Of a stretch of DNA of 64,000 nucleotides, positions 23,042-35,770 are shown piece after piece. Source of the stretch: Owenia fusiformis (lineage: Eukaryota; Annelida; Polychaeta; Sabellida; Oweniidae); NCBI GenBank assembly GCA_903813345.2, contig CAIIXF020000007.1, positions 2,425,730 through 2,489,729 of the forward strand. The letters run 5' to 3'. The notes beneath the pieces were generated by a model. The model ran no database searches. It saw only the letters and a list, made by a program, of their open reading frames with translations, and had not been told where the DNA came from. Made by a program: the position numbers and the translations under genes. Each line of letters starts with the position of its first letter. Within the stretch, counting starts at the first letter, position 1.

Positions 23042-23667
23042 CATGGTGTACTGTATGCCCCCCCCCAAGGTAGACATATACCAATGTCTCCATAGTATGT
23101 GTCATATATCATTTTGAAGCTGATCCAAAGTTACATTTATTTGCTAAGTATCATGGTTCAACTCAAAAACGGAAAAAAAGTTACAGGCATTTCAGTGTTT
23201 GGCCAAAATAAAAGTTCAGTTTTACAACAGAGTAATAGTCGGTGTGTCTCCCAAGGCCATGTTGACAGCAGCAATTCTTTGGATATGCCGTTAAAAGTGC
23301 CTCAAATATATGTGTGTGGCGCGTGTATTTTGTAATCCTCATAAAACATTTTCAAAGCATTTTAGAAGAGTTTCGTTGGAGTAGTTGCTCTCATGATCAT
23401 TTTTTCCAACTAAATATCCATCCTACCTTTGACGATAACACCCATATTTTCAGTCACATTCAGGTCAGAACTGTTTCAAGGAGACTAAACTGAACTTAAA
23501 TTTGGCCTAACACTAAGTTTTGAAATGCTTTTCCAGATTTGTGAGTTCAACCATGATATTTGGCAACTGAATGTAACTTTGGATAAGCTTTGAAATAATG
23601 TATGACATATACTATGGAGACATTGGTATATGTCTGCCTAGGTGGGGGATACTTTCGGGACACCCTG
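23042..23667. mobile_element. Tc1/mariner-like MITE, 626 bp
   Basis: The inverted arms are about 95 bp: a shared core GGTAGACATATACCAATGTC on the left, matched at the right end, which finishes CGGGACACCCTG before TA. TA dinucleotides flank both sides (23040-23041, 23668-23669). The CAGGGTGTCCC-type end is common in mariner-type elements. The left end is degenerate (poly-C expansion). No transposase is present. Confidence 0.8.
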
Positions 23668-26367
23668 TACAATCTGCTATCAATTTGACTGATTGAGAAG
23701 TGGTTAGTGGTTCCTTGAAGTTAATCAAGTCAAAAAAGAGAGAGTGTACTTCTCGATGTCCCATAATGAATAATGAATATATTTCTCTCCAAAATGAGTA
23801 CTTGTAGCGCTATTCTCAAACTGTAATATCATATATCAAAATTTCACTCATTTATCCTTTTTTCTGGAATAGCCTACCTTCCTCCCGATTTGTCCGGCAA
23901 TCATCATGCAGGTTTCTTCTCGTTCATTTTTCGACAATTCTTCTATTTCACATTTCGAGTTCTTCTCTAAAAAACTTACAGAATTTCATAATAATTTTAA
24001 AAAATTTGTTCAACTAACATCTGCTGAGTTTCACCGATTCATTCTCTTCATTCCTGAACACTTTCCCCCCAAAATCAACACGTGAAGTAGTTGTTAAGGA
24101 AAAATGGGGAAGAACTGCATGAAAGAAAAGCGTAACAGTGAATACCAGATGAGAATTGAATAAAGTATCGCAATTCACAATGAATTTTAATCATTTCCGG
24201 AAAGTTATATGATTAAGTATGGTAAACTATAAAACGGTGGCTTAGCCACAATTCAAAAATAGGCGAAACAAATTGGACAAATTAATAGTAGATGGGGCAT
24301 AATTTATGGCAAAGATGATATTATACTTCTGTTCTAAAAATGTTTAAAATGTTTTGGCGAGGAAGATGCGTCGCTCGCCTGGCCTTGTATCGAGCATCCT
24401 TCTTCAAATGACTTCATTTATGCTTAAATTCATTATGGAAAGAAGTGAAATACCCTAGGTCCTTGGACCAATGATGTGTATCTAGCTTCCTCCACGATTT
24501 CCATTTTATTCTATCAAGCAAATGCTTATGAGCATGACTTCTCCCTACAAAGGTGTGATGAAATTCGGATATTTGGCTGGAAAGTCGATTAGAGATTGAA
24601 CGATGTGAAGTTTACGTTCATGAATTGAATCCAGCGTGAAAGTTTGGAATCAATAGATGTATTTGAGTAACATCAAACCAAGGTGCTTGTCGGAAACACG
24701 TGTAAACCATACAGAAGTAATGAACCTGCAATTTTAGCTCTAGTTCAAAAGTTGGCAGCACATGTTCAGGGGTAATTAATATTTATTTACACAGTCTATC
24801 CTCATATCAAGTTTGTTTGTTTTGACAATATAATTCAATTAAAAATGTATCGAGTAAAATTGTGGAAACACTTGGGTATGTTTCGAATTTGAGATTTTAG
24901 ATTCGGTATCAATTTTTGTATTTCCTTTGTCGGGTTTCCTGTACCTTCCTGACTTTTACCCATTAGAAAAAATGAAAAATGGATTAGCATATGAGTTGAA
25001 GATTTAAGTCGAATTATCCTAGACAGTAGGATATTCAAAGGTAGCGTACTCATAAACGTTTTTTGAAATAAGGTTGTTACGATTTTCCCAAGTCTACGAG
25101 TAGTAGCAAAATAACGCATTTTAGAACACCTAAAATACACATCTAAATTCTCCAATGTTTTCACTTGCTAAAACACATATGAGCTCCTTCGTTCACCATA
25201 AATCAAGAGAATCATGAGCACCATAAATTAAATGGCTCATTTCTTCAAGTTGTTAAACTGAGAAGATAAACTTATAGCTTTATTATCAGCGCACCACTGT
25301 TATTTGTTATCTTTATCAGCGTCTGTAGAAACAATCTAGGCCCAATCCTTAGCAAGTTGTCCTTTGAGATTCAAAAACTTGGAATATTTTGTTCACAAGT
25401 GAAGGTGTGAGAAAACCACTGATGAAATATACATCATACGGGAATAATACATCGTTGATGTGAGATCGCATATCGGCGCTAAAACACAAGAAAATGTTGG
25501 GAAGGAACCAATTGAAACGATGGTGCTTTCTTGCTTGTCATCGACCGTCATTACTTAGTGTCAGCACCCTGGTTAAAAGTCATATGTTAAACATTGGGTC
25601 CAGGAAACTCCCCAAAGATCTCATTAATTGAAATACGTACTAGAACAACATGAAACGCTAGCTCTGCTTTATTAAGCAAAAGATAACATTCAAAAGTCGG
25701 TTTCGAAAGGCCACGATAATCAAATTTGAATTTGGTGTCAAATGTTTCATTTGGCTTTGATGCTGTATTGGAAGATGATAATTAGATAGCAATTAATGCA
25801 GCTGTTTGGTTGAAATACATGATATCAATAAACTGGCAGAGAAACAAACAAACAAGCAGATTAAAAATCAATTTATTTAGCGATCTACAAGCAATGTAGT
25901 TCTAAAATACAAAAGTAATAACACTTAAGAGAAACTATTGCTTTTTATACAATTCCAAAAGTTACAGTGGTTAAATGATGTGAACCACAAATTCTAACAT
26001 GCGTTTCCCTGGTTACCTTTGCTAACAACAGCTGGTTGCCATGCAGTGTAATAAATCCTGAAAGTCTAAGAAATCTCCACAGTGAGCTTCTCAGTAGTCA
26101 GTGCAAGTGGATACAGTTGAACCAACAACTACCAAGTTTGTCTATTTTCATTAGGTGAAAATAACCAAATATACAATTAGTGACTACATGATCTGAATTC
26201 TATGAAGTATCGAACACTGATATCAACTTCATAAGCCATATGTACAACACCTAGGAAGGAGAAAAGCAAGCTTTAGGTTGGGAAACACTTAAATAACAGT
26301 ACGTGTCCTAGACCAAGTGACACAAACATTTTGCACTTGAATATACTTTTTTAAATTTGCGGTTGCT
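23668..26367. other. Intergenic, upstream of the bHLH gene
   Basis: I see no gene. A 109-codon minus-strand ORF at 24835-25164 has no recognisable feature. The last kilobase may hold regulatory sequence for the bHLH gene, but no TATA box or conserved site can be claimed. Confidence 0.3.
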
Positions 26368-26844
26368 ATGGCAACGAAGTCGAAATATATTCGAATGGAG
26401 ATGAATTCGTATGATAATAGAGACAGTGATTCAGATGGGAGTAACGATAGAGTGAATAGGGGTGGTAGAAAGCAAAGACAACGACAGAATAATAGTTCTA
26501 ATACTGGTAATGTTACATTAGACTCGAATGGGAAGGTGATACGAGGCAGCGCTAATGCCCGGGAGAGGGACAGAACCCATAGTGTAAACTCTGCCTTTGT
26601 TACTTTACGTACATTAATACCTACAGAACCCGCCGATAGAAAATTATCAAAAATTGAAACACTTCGCTTAGCAACCAGTTACATTTCACATCTGAATACT
26701 GTGTTGATGATGGGGGGCAATGCGTTTGACCAGCCATGTTTAAAACATCAGTTGATGTTAAGGAGGGACGGCACCACTCAACCAAAAACAGTGTGCACAT
26801 TTTGTATGGCTGCTTCGAAAACAAAACAGGTTTGTAAAATATGA
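26368..26844 (+). CDS. TCF15 (paraxis)/scleraxis-type bHLH transcription factor, first exon
   Basis: A 158-codon ORF starts at ATG 26368. The bHLH domain spans about residues 61-116: basic region [13 protein letters not shown], helix 1 [14 protein letters not shown], loop ADRKLSKI, helix 2 [20 protein letters not shown]. The wording [29 protein letters not shown] is diagnostic of the TCF15/scleraxis group. The tail [16 protein letters not shown] matches the CTFC motif after the bHLH of paraxis-type proteins. The N-terminus is acidic/Ser-rich. Family members act as nuclear E-box-binding heterodimers with E proteins in paraxial mesoderm, somite and tendon programmes. A CAG|GTTTGT donor at 26829/26830 lies just before the stop, where paraxis genes usually have an intron. 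The true C-terminus may therefore be in an exon I could not identify, and VCKI is then read-through. Confidence 0.88.
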   Translation: MATKSKYIRMEMNSYDNRDSDSDGSNDRVNRGGRKQRQRQNNSSNTGNVTLDSNGKVIRGSANARERDRTHSVNSAFVTLRTLIPTEPADRKLSKIETLRLATSYISHLNTVLMMGGNAFDQPCLKHQLMLRRDGTTQPKTVCTFCMAASKTKQVCKI

Positions 26845-27904
26845 ACTGGTGCGTTGATTCTTCTTAAAATATGATATATTTACGCATTTGCACAACATAC
26901 CTATTTTAATTAAGCATAAATCTACCAGTAAGGAAACGAAAATTAAGAATCTTAGGTGGATTTACCGATATTTTTATAACTCAGTTATCTCCTTCAGGCC
27001 ACCAATGCATATATTTTACCATTTTTATCGTGACAATTTTCGACTCATAACGTCCACCTGTGGGCTATCACTCTCATATTACAGAAAACCAGAATCAATT
27101 TCTTGGTTTTCACTATTTATGGCAAACCAAGAAGGTCAATTAATCTTAATAACAGAGTCGTTGACATATAGGGCGAATGTTTCAGCGCTGTGTAGGTCAA
27201 CGGGCAGCTGAGAAAAAACAATTATTTTAGTATTTGACTTATCGTAGTAACTCACCACACATCATTCCAAGATGCCAAATACACTTAAACTGATTTATTG
27301 TGTGTACATTCATGTAAACCCTAGTAATACTGTTTGTAAAAGTCTGCTAGGATACCTAACATCATATTTTAAATTTTGTCATTTAAAAAGTCGTCATTTC
27401 GCGCCGTCATTCAAGTCTACACTTACGACGGTAATAGTTCAATCCTTGGTCCAAGGGTATTCCAATTCATTGAAATGGCACAGTGAATGCCCGATCTTCA
27501 AGAACGATGACAAAGTTCTGTTATTAAAGAACATTCCAAAAAAATAAAATTCACGTGTTTTAGAACCAACTGTATGAATGATTTAACGTTCTTCGAATAT
27601 TTGCTCACATATTTTTCGATCATCGGGATTTCTTTGTCGAAACAAAATTACAAGTAGTTTTGTAAGTCATCTGAAAATACAATGGTACGTTGTCTATTTT
27701 GATAGGATAAAGTTGCTGAAGGTCTTGGATCAGTGTTCGCCATAGCATCTCAAATTTTACACAAATCATTGCATTTCAGTTCTATAAATCACCAATACAT
27801 GTTTTTAATTTATGGAATTTAATTAATTCGTTGGATTTGCAAACCGTGCATGCAGTAATGTATAAATAAAGGTGGTAGCACCGACATCATAAGATGTTCG
27901 AACG
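26845..27904. other. Region downstream of the bHLH exon, no gene identified
   Basis: Two ORFs of about 90-107 codons (26888-27211, 27272-27547) have no recognisable domain and look like chance ORFs. A second bHLH exon may lie here or further on; none could be picked confidently. Confidence 0.3.
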
Positions 27905-27907
27905 TAA

Positions 27908-28483
27908 CCCTACTATCACACCAAACTAGTTCTTACTACGTTCTCGAAAACGGGCTTAAACTGTGCACGAACGGATTTGACGTACTAAGAACCCACTAAA
28001 AACCGTTTGGGATCTGTTTACAAACTTCATGAAACTACTAGAACGAGTAGGTCCTCCAGCACTTAGAGCATGCTCAAAGTTTTCTGGTGATCGTCAAAAC
28101 GTTGCCGAATCGGTTTTAAACTGTGTGCGAACTGAATGAACGTAGCTACAACGTTCTACGGTCTGTTTACGAACTTCATGGACTTTCCCGGACGGGTTAT
28201 GTGATTTAGAATTTTGAATCGATTCAAAATTCGATGGCGACCATACCGTTCTGTAATCAGGTCATGATGACCTTCTAGACTAAGGGACAGTTTTTACTAC
28301 GTTGCACACCGACGTGGTGCGACCTGAACGAACTGCGAATGAGATGGACGTATTGAAGACTGTTTATGAACGAAGTAGCTAATTATTTTAGACATATATC
28401 CCGACCGCAGCCAGATTGAGCCCGTTTTACGACATTTTCGTAGGGCAAGAACGTTTAGGAACTAGTTTGGTGTGATAGGGAGG
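27908..28483. mobile_element. TIR element, ~576 bp, with CTATCACACCAAACTAGTTC ends
   Basis: The inverted termini share CTATCACACCAAACTAGTTC (about 27912 and, inverted, about 28458-28477) plus weaker matching to ACGTTCT. The interior is rich in AACG/CGTT motifs, as in sub-terminal repeat arrays. It resembles the 20161 and 57111 elements in having TCACAC near the tip. Exact ends and TSD are unclear (TAA on the left, TTA on the right). Confidence 0.7.
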
Positions 28484-28489
28484 TTAGGC

Positions 28490-31400
28490 GAGGAGGTTGT
28501 CTTCTTGGTGATACTTTAATGAATGAATAATGAAATGATTCTGCCTACGTGTCAATGATACTATTTTGTGACATTATTTGAGGGTAGCGTAATTTTGAAT
28601 GAACCACATTGTATCAAAGTATCACCGTAAGCCACACCCCTGCTCTTACCCATATGGTGAGAGACAGATGATAGACAATTTGGTATAATCAAAATGAACG
28701 AACACATGTTCACACACATTGGCTTCCGCATATATAATCTTATCAATAATTAACATATTAAAACGTAACAAGATACATCATGCGTGTACCCATGAGGTAC
28801 AATTATGCATTAAGTTGCAACGTTGGGAAAGCAACGTTCCCTTTATCAATGTTATCGCTACGCTCAGCTGTTACTGGCCATCTCGTAGAAATGTTTTCAT
28901 GACAGGAAAATGCTTCTCTAAATATCAACATATCCTGAACACATGGTGTTAATAATTTAGTGCTGTAGATAATTTAGTGAAAACAAATCACTTCCTTATT
29001 GTTTATAGTAAATTACTAAGTTATATAATTTTGTTTTGTAAACACCGAAATTGGAAATTTTGTTTTTTTATTTAGAAGATTGGGGCCATACATACATACC
29101 TGTTTGAACTTACATGTATTTTGTGTTTTCAACATTATGTAAAGAACTATTTTAATTAGTCTAGTTCCAAGCCCTTAGCAACCTCGGTGTGAGGTGTTTA
29201 GTCGAGTAGGACAGTAGGAGAGGGATCACAGAGGCTTGTAGCTAGGCAATATTTTAATATGAAATTCAAAGAATGTACTGCTTCAAAGCTGAATTTAGAT
29301 GGGCCAAATATGAAATATATTCGGCAACTTATTCAAATTAGGAAGACCAATTATACAGTACAGTACTAAATGCAGAACCAGATCTATATGGAATCACTTT
29401 GTAAGGAAGGAACATAGTTCACATACCAATGTATTCCTTACCATCCTGAATATAATATCTCCCAAAGGATACATGACATGTTGTGAAGTTGTTTAAGTTT
29501 GAAAGTGCAAAATTTAAAAATTTTAATTTTCCTAAATGATAAATACTTGTATGTTTATATATTTTAAAAAATGAATGCATTATTTTAAACCTCTTCTGTA
29601 TTTCTGTATACATAGTATACATTTTGCTTTTTTAGAAAACACGACAAGGAATGAAATAAGTATTCTAAAATTGAGGCAATTTTTGTCTGACAACTTCTTG
29701 CCAGCTTGCTAAACTTGATATTCCTTTAAGTATTGTTGTTTCGTTTCGTTTCGTTTACAGGTCCCTCTAAATTACTTTTAATTACAGTCAAGAATAAAAT
29801 CCTGCGATAAACAACGTTTTTAATGCAAATATTCCGATCGAATTTTTGAGTTTAGTGATAAAATATTTTCATATAATTTTGGTTTCAATTTACATGGAAA
29901 CAATGGCGGATAAATCCATGATGCTGTTCCTTTTATGTTTCAAAAAGCTTCATTCAAAATTCCAGAATTTCGAGAAACAGATGTTGATGCAATATTTATA
30001 AAAAAAATCTCATATTGCTTCCTTCAATCCCAAGCTACACTAATTACAGAAATCTCAAGTTGATCGTTTACGTATCTAATTATATCGCACTTATTTTTAC
30101 TTGAGACCAATAAAGATAAGAGAAAATGGCAGTTCCAGAAAACGGTAACTTGATAAATTGGAGGCTAAATACTGGAATAATGACATTGAATACACGTATA
30201 GTATGGAAGATCGGAGCAAAACGGCACTTAGGTTTTCTATAAGTTACCGTATTCAATGACGCACGCCATTTACAGTTATCAGATGTAATTCAAAGAATTT
30301 TGAAAGAAAATTGAAAAGTCTGTTTCATAATTTTGGAAGAGATTTCCAGGCCCCTTAGTTATATCTGTCATACCTAATGGACATGTAGAGGATACATATT
30401 TATAGATATAAAGAGTGACTTAAAAAAACTAATATTAACAATTTATTTCTGTAACATTCACATTTAAAAATATTATAGTCATCATAACATTATAACCTGG
30501 GCCCAGGAATACTTTATAAAATGTTTAAAAGTGTTCTATTGTATACTCTCATACTAATCTGAGTTATCATATTTTGATACATTTTATTCTTGCATTCCCG
30601 GGCCTCGATTTATAACCGTTTTCCCCAACCCTTTTGGGTTATATCCCGGAGGGTTATATGCTAACTTTGTGCTTCCAGATGCGTCCTGAAAGCTGTATGT
30701 ATAAGGACATTCGACCCGATGATCTATCAATGCAGAACATATTCAGACTTGGCACCTGACCTTGACATTGGGATGAAACAAGAATTTGAACCTAACATTA
30801 AGTGTTGATGGCCTGGAGTACTGGACAATGGAATGCTGGGTAAAAGTCATCATGCATTTAAACCATGTCGCGACCCGGTCTAGAACTCTTAAAATAGTTA
30901 CCTTTCTGCCCCATTTGACTGCTAAAGGGACCTTTTTCAAATACATGGAATCATAGACATGGAACAAGCAGTGATATTTTATTCTTGTGAAGAAAAACGC
31001 ATTGGCCTCAGTTAAAATTGCACCGGTCAGTACACTTGAAGCTTACTGAAACAGTCAGTGGTACATTTGAATTAGATAAAATAGTGCCATTGGAGAAACT
31101 GGGGTCGACGCTATTATTGACAACGTTTAAACGGACTGTATTCATATAATCCTATTGTGCATTTTCACATTGCATTTTCCATTCTTTATGTAAAACGACT
31201 TTTAAAATTGAATTAAATTATAAACTTCAGTAATGAAAAATAAAATATTTAATACAAAGACATGAAAAACATTATACGAGTATAACATTTGGACAGGTCA
31301 CGTATTTTTTATTAGAATATTGCCTGTAATACGTTGGTGTTTACCGGGATCATCGAAGGGCGCAACATGAGCACCGATAGGTGGGATAGGCCTGAAAATT

Positions 31401-31654
31401 GACATGATAATTAGTTTCCATTTGGTCGGAAAGAGTCTACTTAAGTTTTGTATGTTTGGCCAAATGACTCTTTTGAAGGCAACTTGGCGAACCAATAACT
31501 CAATAAATCCAAGTATTTGCCAATTAAAAACATAATAATTCAAAAATGATAAACGGTCGTTGTTTATCAATTTGAATAAAGTACAAATATATTTTGTTTT
31601 AATATGAATTATTTAAGTATCAAAATAATACTTTGAAAAAGCCTTCGAACCTGG
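28490..31654. other. Intergenic region, no gene identified
   Basis: The region has only short ORFs. A (TTTCG)n microsatellite sits at about 29738-29757, followed by TTTACAG. An AATAAA on the minus strand at about 31309 could polyadenylate the gene at 31655-32605. Confidence 0.3.
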
Positions 31655-32605
31655 TCAAAAGTTTTTGTTTAACCAATCTCTACATTTTTTCAGCACTTCC
31701 TGTCGAACGACATATTCGGATTTACGTTCCGTCATTCTGTCGTTCACGACCAGAACTGGCCATTGTGGAGTGAAAAAACGTTCATCATAAACCTGGGGAG
31801 TGATCCTAAAATCTCTTTCAGAATCATCAAAAACCCGTTTTGGGCGTTTAGTATTGCTTTGTATTAGAGCTTTAATCCTAACCCTATCCTGGTCACCCCC
31901 GTGTGGGACACGTTCGATGTTTCGTAAACAATTTCCATTTGAATTTTGGAACTGCTTTGTTGTTGAAGTTATGGATTTCTTCATCCATGCGTTGCCTGTT
32001 TCAGACAACCGTTCCACTCGACCTTTATTGTTTAAGATGGTCAACTCATTTCTGTTCTGATAGGTTACTTTGACAACATTTGATGGAGCTGTGGGTCGGG
32101 AAGCTTTCACAACACATGTAGCTGATTTGCACGGTGTGATTCTTTTATACGAAGCAGTATCATTCCATTTACAGAGGTTGTGATCCATACGTTTTGGAGT
32201 CCGAACAGCACCACATGATTTCGATCGCGATCGATCGTGTTCGGGGTTTCTTTTCGGATTCCTGTGAATTAGTAATTTCTCAGTTCCGCTGATAGTCGCA
32301 CGATGTAGGCCCATATCCTTTGTTTTAATGTCATTGACGTTGTTCAATAAATCATCCCTATCGAGTTTTGGAACATTTTTTACTTCATCAACCGCTTCTG
32401 TTTTTGTGCAATGACTTTCATGTAGCATTTTTTCATTCATGAGTTGCGCCATCGCAGTTTTTGCCTCTGGAGACATAGGTCTAGTAATTTGGAAGCGTTT
32501 CCGTTTTACTGCTTGTAACGTCGTTAATCTTTGCACAATTAATCCATTTGAACATGATTTCAAAGTCTCATTTTCAAAAAGCTGCGAGTTTAGTTTTCTT
32601 GACAT
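31655..32605 (-). CDS. Uncharacterised single-exon gene, paralogue of the 18.6-kb gene
   Basis: A 316-codon ORF starts with ATG at 32605 (MSRKLNSQLFENETLK). Its shared segments with the 497-aa ORF are ITRPMSPEAKTAMAQLMNEK (about 40-59, versus SRMSLEAKYAIATAKKN) and the C-terminus DFRITPQVYDERF (about 265-277) ... LKKCRDWLNKNF (305-316, versus HKKCNEWLKKYH). The middle is basic and poorly conserved (HDRSRSKSCGAVRTPKR). There is no signal peptide or membrane segment. The linker between the first motif and the C-terminal motif is of different length in the two genes. Function unknown. Being intronless, like its paralogue, could reflect retroposition or an ancestral single-exon state. Confidence 0.75.
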   Translation of the reverse strand: MSRKLNSQLFENETLKSCSNGLIVQRLTTLQAVKRKRFQITRPMSPEAKTAMAQLMNEKMLHESHCTKTEAVDEVKNVPKLDRDDLLNNVNDIKTKDMGLHRATISGTEKLLIHRNPKRNPEHDRSRSKSCGAVRTPKRMDHNLCKWNDTASYKRITPCKSATCVVKASRPTAPSNVVKVTYQNRNELTILNNKGRVERLSETGNAWMKKSITSTTKQFQNSNGNCLRNIERVPHGGDQDRVRIKALIQSNTKRPKRVFDDSERDFRITPQVYDERFFTPQWPVLVVNDRMTERKSEYVVRQEVLKKCRDWLNKNF

Positions 32606-32874
32606 GATTACCTACACTGTTGGCTTAGATTATTCCAACTGCTTTGAAAAAGCCAATCATATATGCAAACTACAACAACCCCAAACAAATAATTTCATTG
32701 TATTAAAAACTATGACAACAGACCGTAACGATGACGCCATACAGGCAGTTGTGTGGTAACATATCTCATTGATGCCATACAACATGGCTGGATAAAAGGT
32801 TTAGAGTGTGACGTCATCTATAGCAACTATTACTATTGATATATTGAATAAACAGACAAACAAAACAAGAGAAA

Positions 32875-33660
32875 CACTGGTGATCCACTCGATTACGCTG
32901 GTTACCGAAACGGTTCGTTTTGGTAACAAAATGTCGGAACGTCAAAGGTACGATTTTTCTTTTTTCCTTATTTCACGCGTTGTAGGCTGAATCCCCACGA
33001 CGTTTTTTCTCACAAACGTATATCAGTATCATATGTTTTAGAAAATGTTCATGGTTGCGAAAAAATAGCTCAGAAGACAACAGAATCGTCGATTTAATTC
33101 CTCACTTAGTTACATAAACGGTTTGGGTTAAAAGTGCATCTATGTCTATATAATCTGCAAAAGGCTAATGAGCCCATATAAAGCAGATATATGATTTAAC
33201 AGTGATAGAATTTGAATAGAATGTAATTTAAAACCTTAACATTTAAAAATAGATCTATGGTTTACAACTCATTTTAAAATTGAAAGGAAGCTTCCTGGTT
33301 GGCCCCTGTACCCCCCTAGGGAGTCCCTTTATGTTGAAATACCCTGGGGCGACTGTCAGGCTACCGCGTTGACATCACCCCTCTTTACCAGTAGTGCAGG
33401 CTTGTTGCTTAACTGTTTTCGAAAAACCGTTTATGTAACTAAGTGAAGAATCAAATCGACGATTCTGTTGTCTTCTGAACTATTTGTTCGTACATATGTA
33501 CATTTTCTTAAACATATGATACTGTTAAAAAATGTCGTGGAAATTCTGCCTACAACGTGTGAAATAAGGAAAAGAGAAAAATCGTACCTTCGATGTACCG
33601 ACATTTTGTCACCAAAACGAACCGTTTCGGTAACCAGCGTAATCGAGTGGATCACCAGTG
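32875..33660. mobile_element. Foldback TIR element, 786 bp, ~260-bp arms
   Basis: Termini CACTGGTGATCCACTCGATT and its inverse begin arms that match for about 260 bp (32875-33140 against about 33410-33660). The flanks AGAAA (32870-32874) and AGAAA (33661-33665) suggest a 5-bp TSD. It encodes no protein. A second copy lies at 37544-39118. Confidence 0.85.
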
Positions 33661-34639
33661 AGAAAGTCAAAACGAGTCAACCATCTTAAAATCTGCCCAG
33701 TACAGTCAAAAGACATTACTCAGCAGACAGAGCTGGCAAATTGAAAGGGTGTCGACTTTTGGCTTGCAACCGAAGATACCTCAAGAAGGCCGGAGACTGC
33801 CGAAGATTTTCTTTGCAAACGAAGTTGGCCGAGGGTACAATGAATGTGAAGAGGACGTCTCTAATTGGTCAAAAAGAGAGGCTCGGCATTCTCTGTCAGA
33901 TTGAATCGGCAAATTCGGTTGTATGGCCTTACCTTCGGCTGCATGGCCCTACCTCGATTGAATGGAAAAGATGCTCTCCCCAAATTAAAAGGAACTAAAT
34001 ATCCCTCTTTCTGACCATGAAAACCTAGACATCCAAATAGGACACAGATATGGGCTGATTTGGGCTGATCATATCGGTTATTTTAAGTTTTATTTGAGAA
34101 ATTCTGTGTCTGGCTTGCATGTTATTCAACATACAACGGTTACAGATTGGAGAAGAGATTCTCGTGTACACTGGCGGATCTGAGGGGAGGGGCAGGGGGG
34201 TCGGCCCCAGAAAAAAAGAAAATTGGGAAACTTTGGGCAAAAATAGGCCTTAAGGTCATTAAGGTCATCAGAAAAGATATAATTTACTCTTGGAAATGAT
34301 CTTATAAAGATCAATGTCTGATCATTTCAATTCATCCCATAATTGGTCTTGTGCTGGGCTCCAGGAGATTTAAGTGTTTTATTTGCGCAAAAACCGCATT
34401 ACTAACCGATTGTATCCCTACTCTGGAGTATATCTAAAGCAAACAAGCAAGGAACGAATCTAGAAAATAACAAGGCGCGATGGGAACTGATAGGTAAAAC
34501 GTGTCTTTAGAAATCTTGCCCGCAAATGGGACCCAGAAGGCCTACTTTGTCCATTCTTGAAATTAGGCCACGAAATGATAGAAATTGAGGCCACCTATAG
34601 CTATTTATGGTATCTCCGAATGATGACAAATTAAATCAA

Positions 34640-35130
34640 GGCATTATCCTGTTAACATGACAAAATGCTACCACCTACATGTAGTTGCTCACAATATTTT
34701 GAGTTCAATCTTAGACCTTATGAGAACTTGTAGATGATTTTTTTTAAATTGGTCAATTTTAGGCAAGTTGAAAAGGACCTTTTTTCCTTAAGAAGGTCAT
34801 TGAAGGTTAAGTCTTAAATATAAAGATCAGAATCGAATTTCTGAGAAATAGTATATATGATTTTGAAATACAAAGTTCGTGAATTTGAAGCAAGCTGAAA
34901 AATACCTTTTTGACCTTTTTACCCGTGAGGAGGTCATTGAAGCTCAAAAAAAATCTAAGTCAGATTTGAATTTCTGGGAACTTGTAGATGTCTTTGAAAT
35001 AAAAATGTCATTTTGAAGCTGAAAAAACTTTTTTGACCTTTCTTTGACCTTGAGAAGGTCATTGAAGGTCAAATCTTAAATCTAGTCAGATTTGAACTTC
35101 TGAGAACTTGTATCTGATGATTTTGAAAAA
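34640..35130. repeat. Dispersed repeat (copy 1), AAGGTCATTGAAGGTCAA-rich
   Basis: It starts TTAACATGACAAAATG, then GTTGCTCACAATATT, followed by three to four diverged units containing GAGAACTTGTAGATGATTTT and AAGGTCATTGAAGGTCAA. The reverse complement of the same series occurs at about 62440-62805. Confidence 0.7.
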
Positions 35131-35202
35131 TAACCTAAGTATACCATGCATACTCTGATGAGAATGCCATTAAAACTTACACAAATGCGGAAATACCTTA
35201 AT

Positions 35203-35365
35203 CAGTCACATTTGATTTACGGCAACCGTACGGAGGCCGTAGATTCCAAAAATCGCGAAAAATAAGCAGCGTAAAGTATAGGGAGGTACAGTGCAATGTA
35301 GATTTTCTATATCGATTTTGTGAGGCTACGGCCGCCATATGGTGGCTGTAGAGAAAATGTGACTG
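35203..35365. mobile_element. Small foldback MITE, 163 bp
   Basis: Ends CAGTCACATTT and AAATGTGACTG are inverted. Inside, TACGGAGGCCGTAG faces CTACGGCCGCCATA. The motifs recall the inverted-repeat element at 4905-5600, which also carries CAGTCACAT. No TSD was seen. Confidence 0.65.
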
Positions 35366-35437
35366 AGGCTTGACTCGCAATTTGGTATAATAGCTCACCA
35401 GAGCAGAGACATCTTTAAGTAAAACTAAAACACCCCT

Positions 35438-35770
35438 GAGGGCTAGGCACAAAAGCTTTCGGTCGTTTGGGGTACAGAAAACGTTTGTGCCTAGCCCTGC
35501 GGGGTGTATTCGACAATATTACCCCTGCTGTTCGGTCTATATTTGTTAATTCGAACATGACTGTTTTCACGCCTTCTATAAACTGTAAACAAAGTCAACA
35601 TTTTACCCGGCGTATATTCGCGAAGAATACCTGGGCTAGGCACAAAAGTTTTCGAATTCGACCCCCTCCACTCCCTTTGGTCGTTCGGGGTACAAAAAAC
35701 GTTTGTGCCTAGCCCTGCGGGTTGTATGCGACAATATTACCCCTGCTCTTCGGTCTATATTTCTTAAATA
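35438..35770. repeat. Duplicated hairpin: GGGCTAGGCACAAA ... TTTGTGCCTAGCCC
   Basis: Two units, at about 35438-35496 and 35634-35719, each contain a perfect 14-bp stem. Each is followed by GTGTAT/TTGTAT-CGACAATATTACCCCTGCT and TTCGGTCTATATTT. The stems enclose GGTCGTT(T/C)GGGGTAC. The first loop is short; the second has a ~30-bp insertion. Confidence 0.8.
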
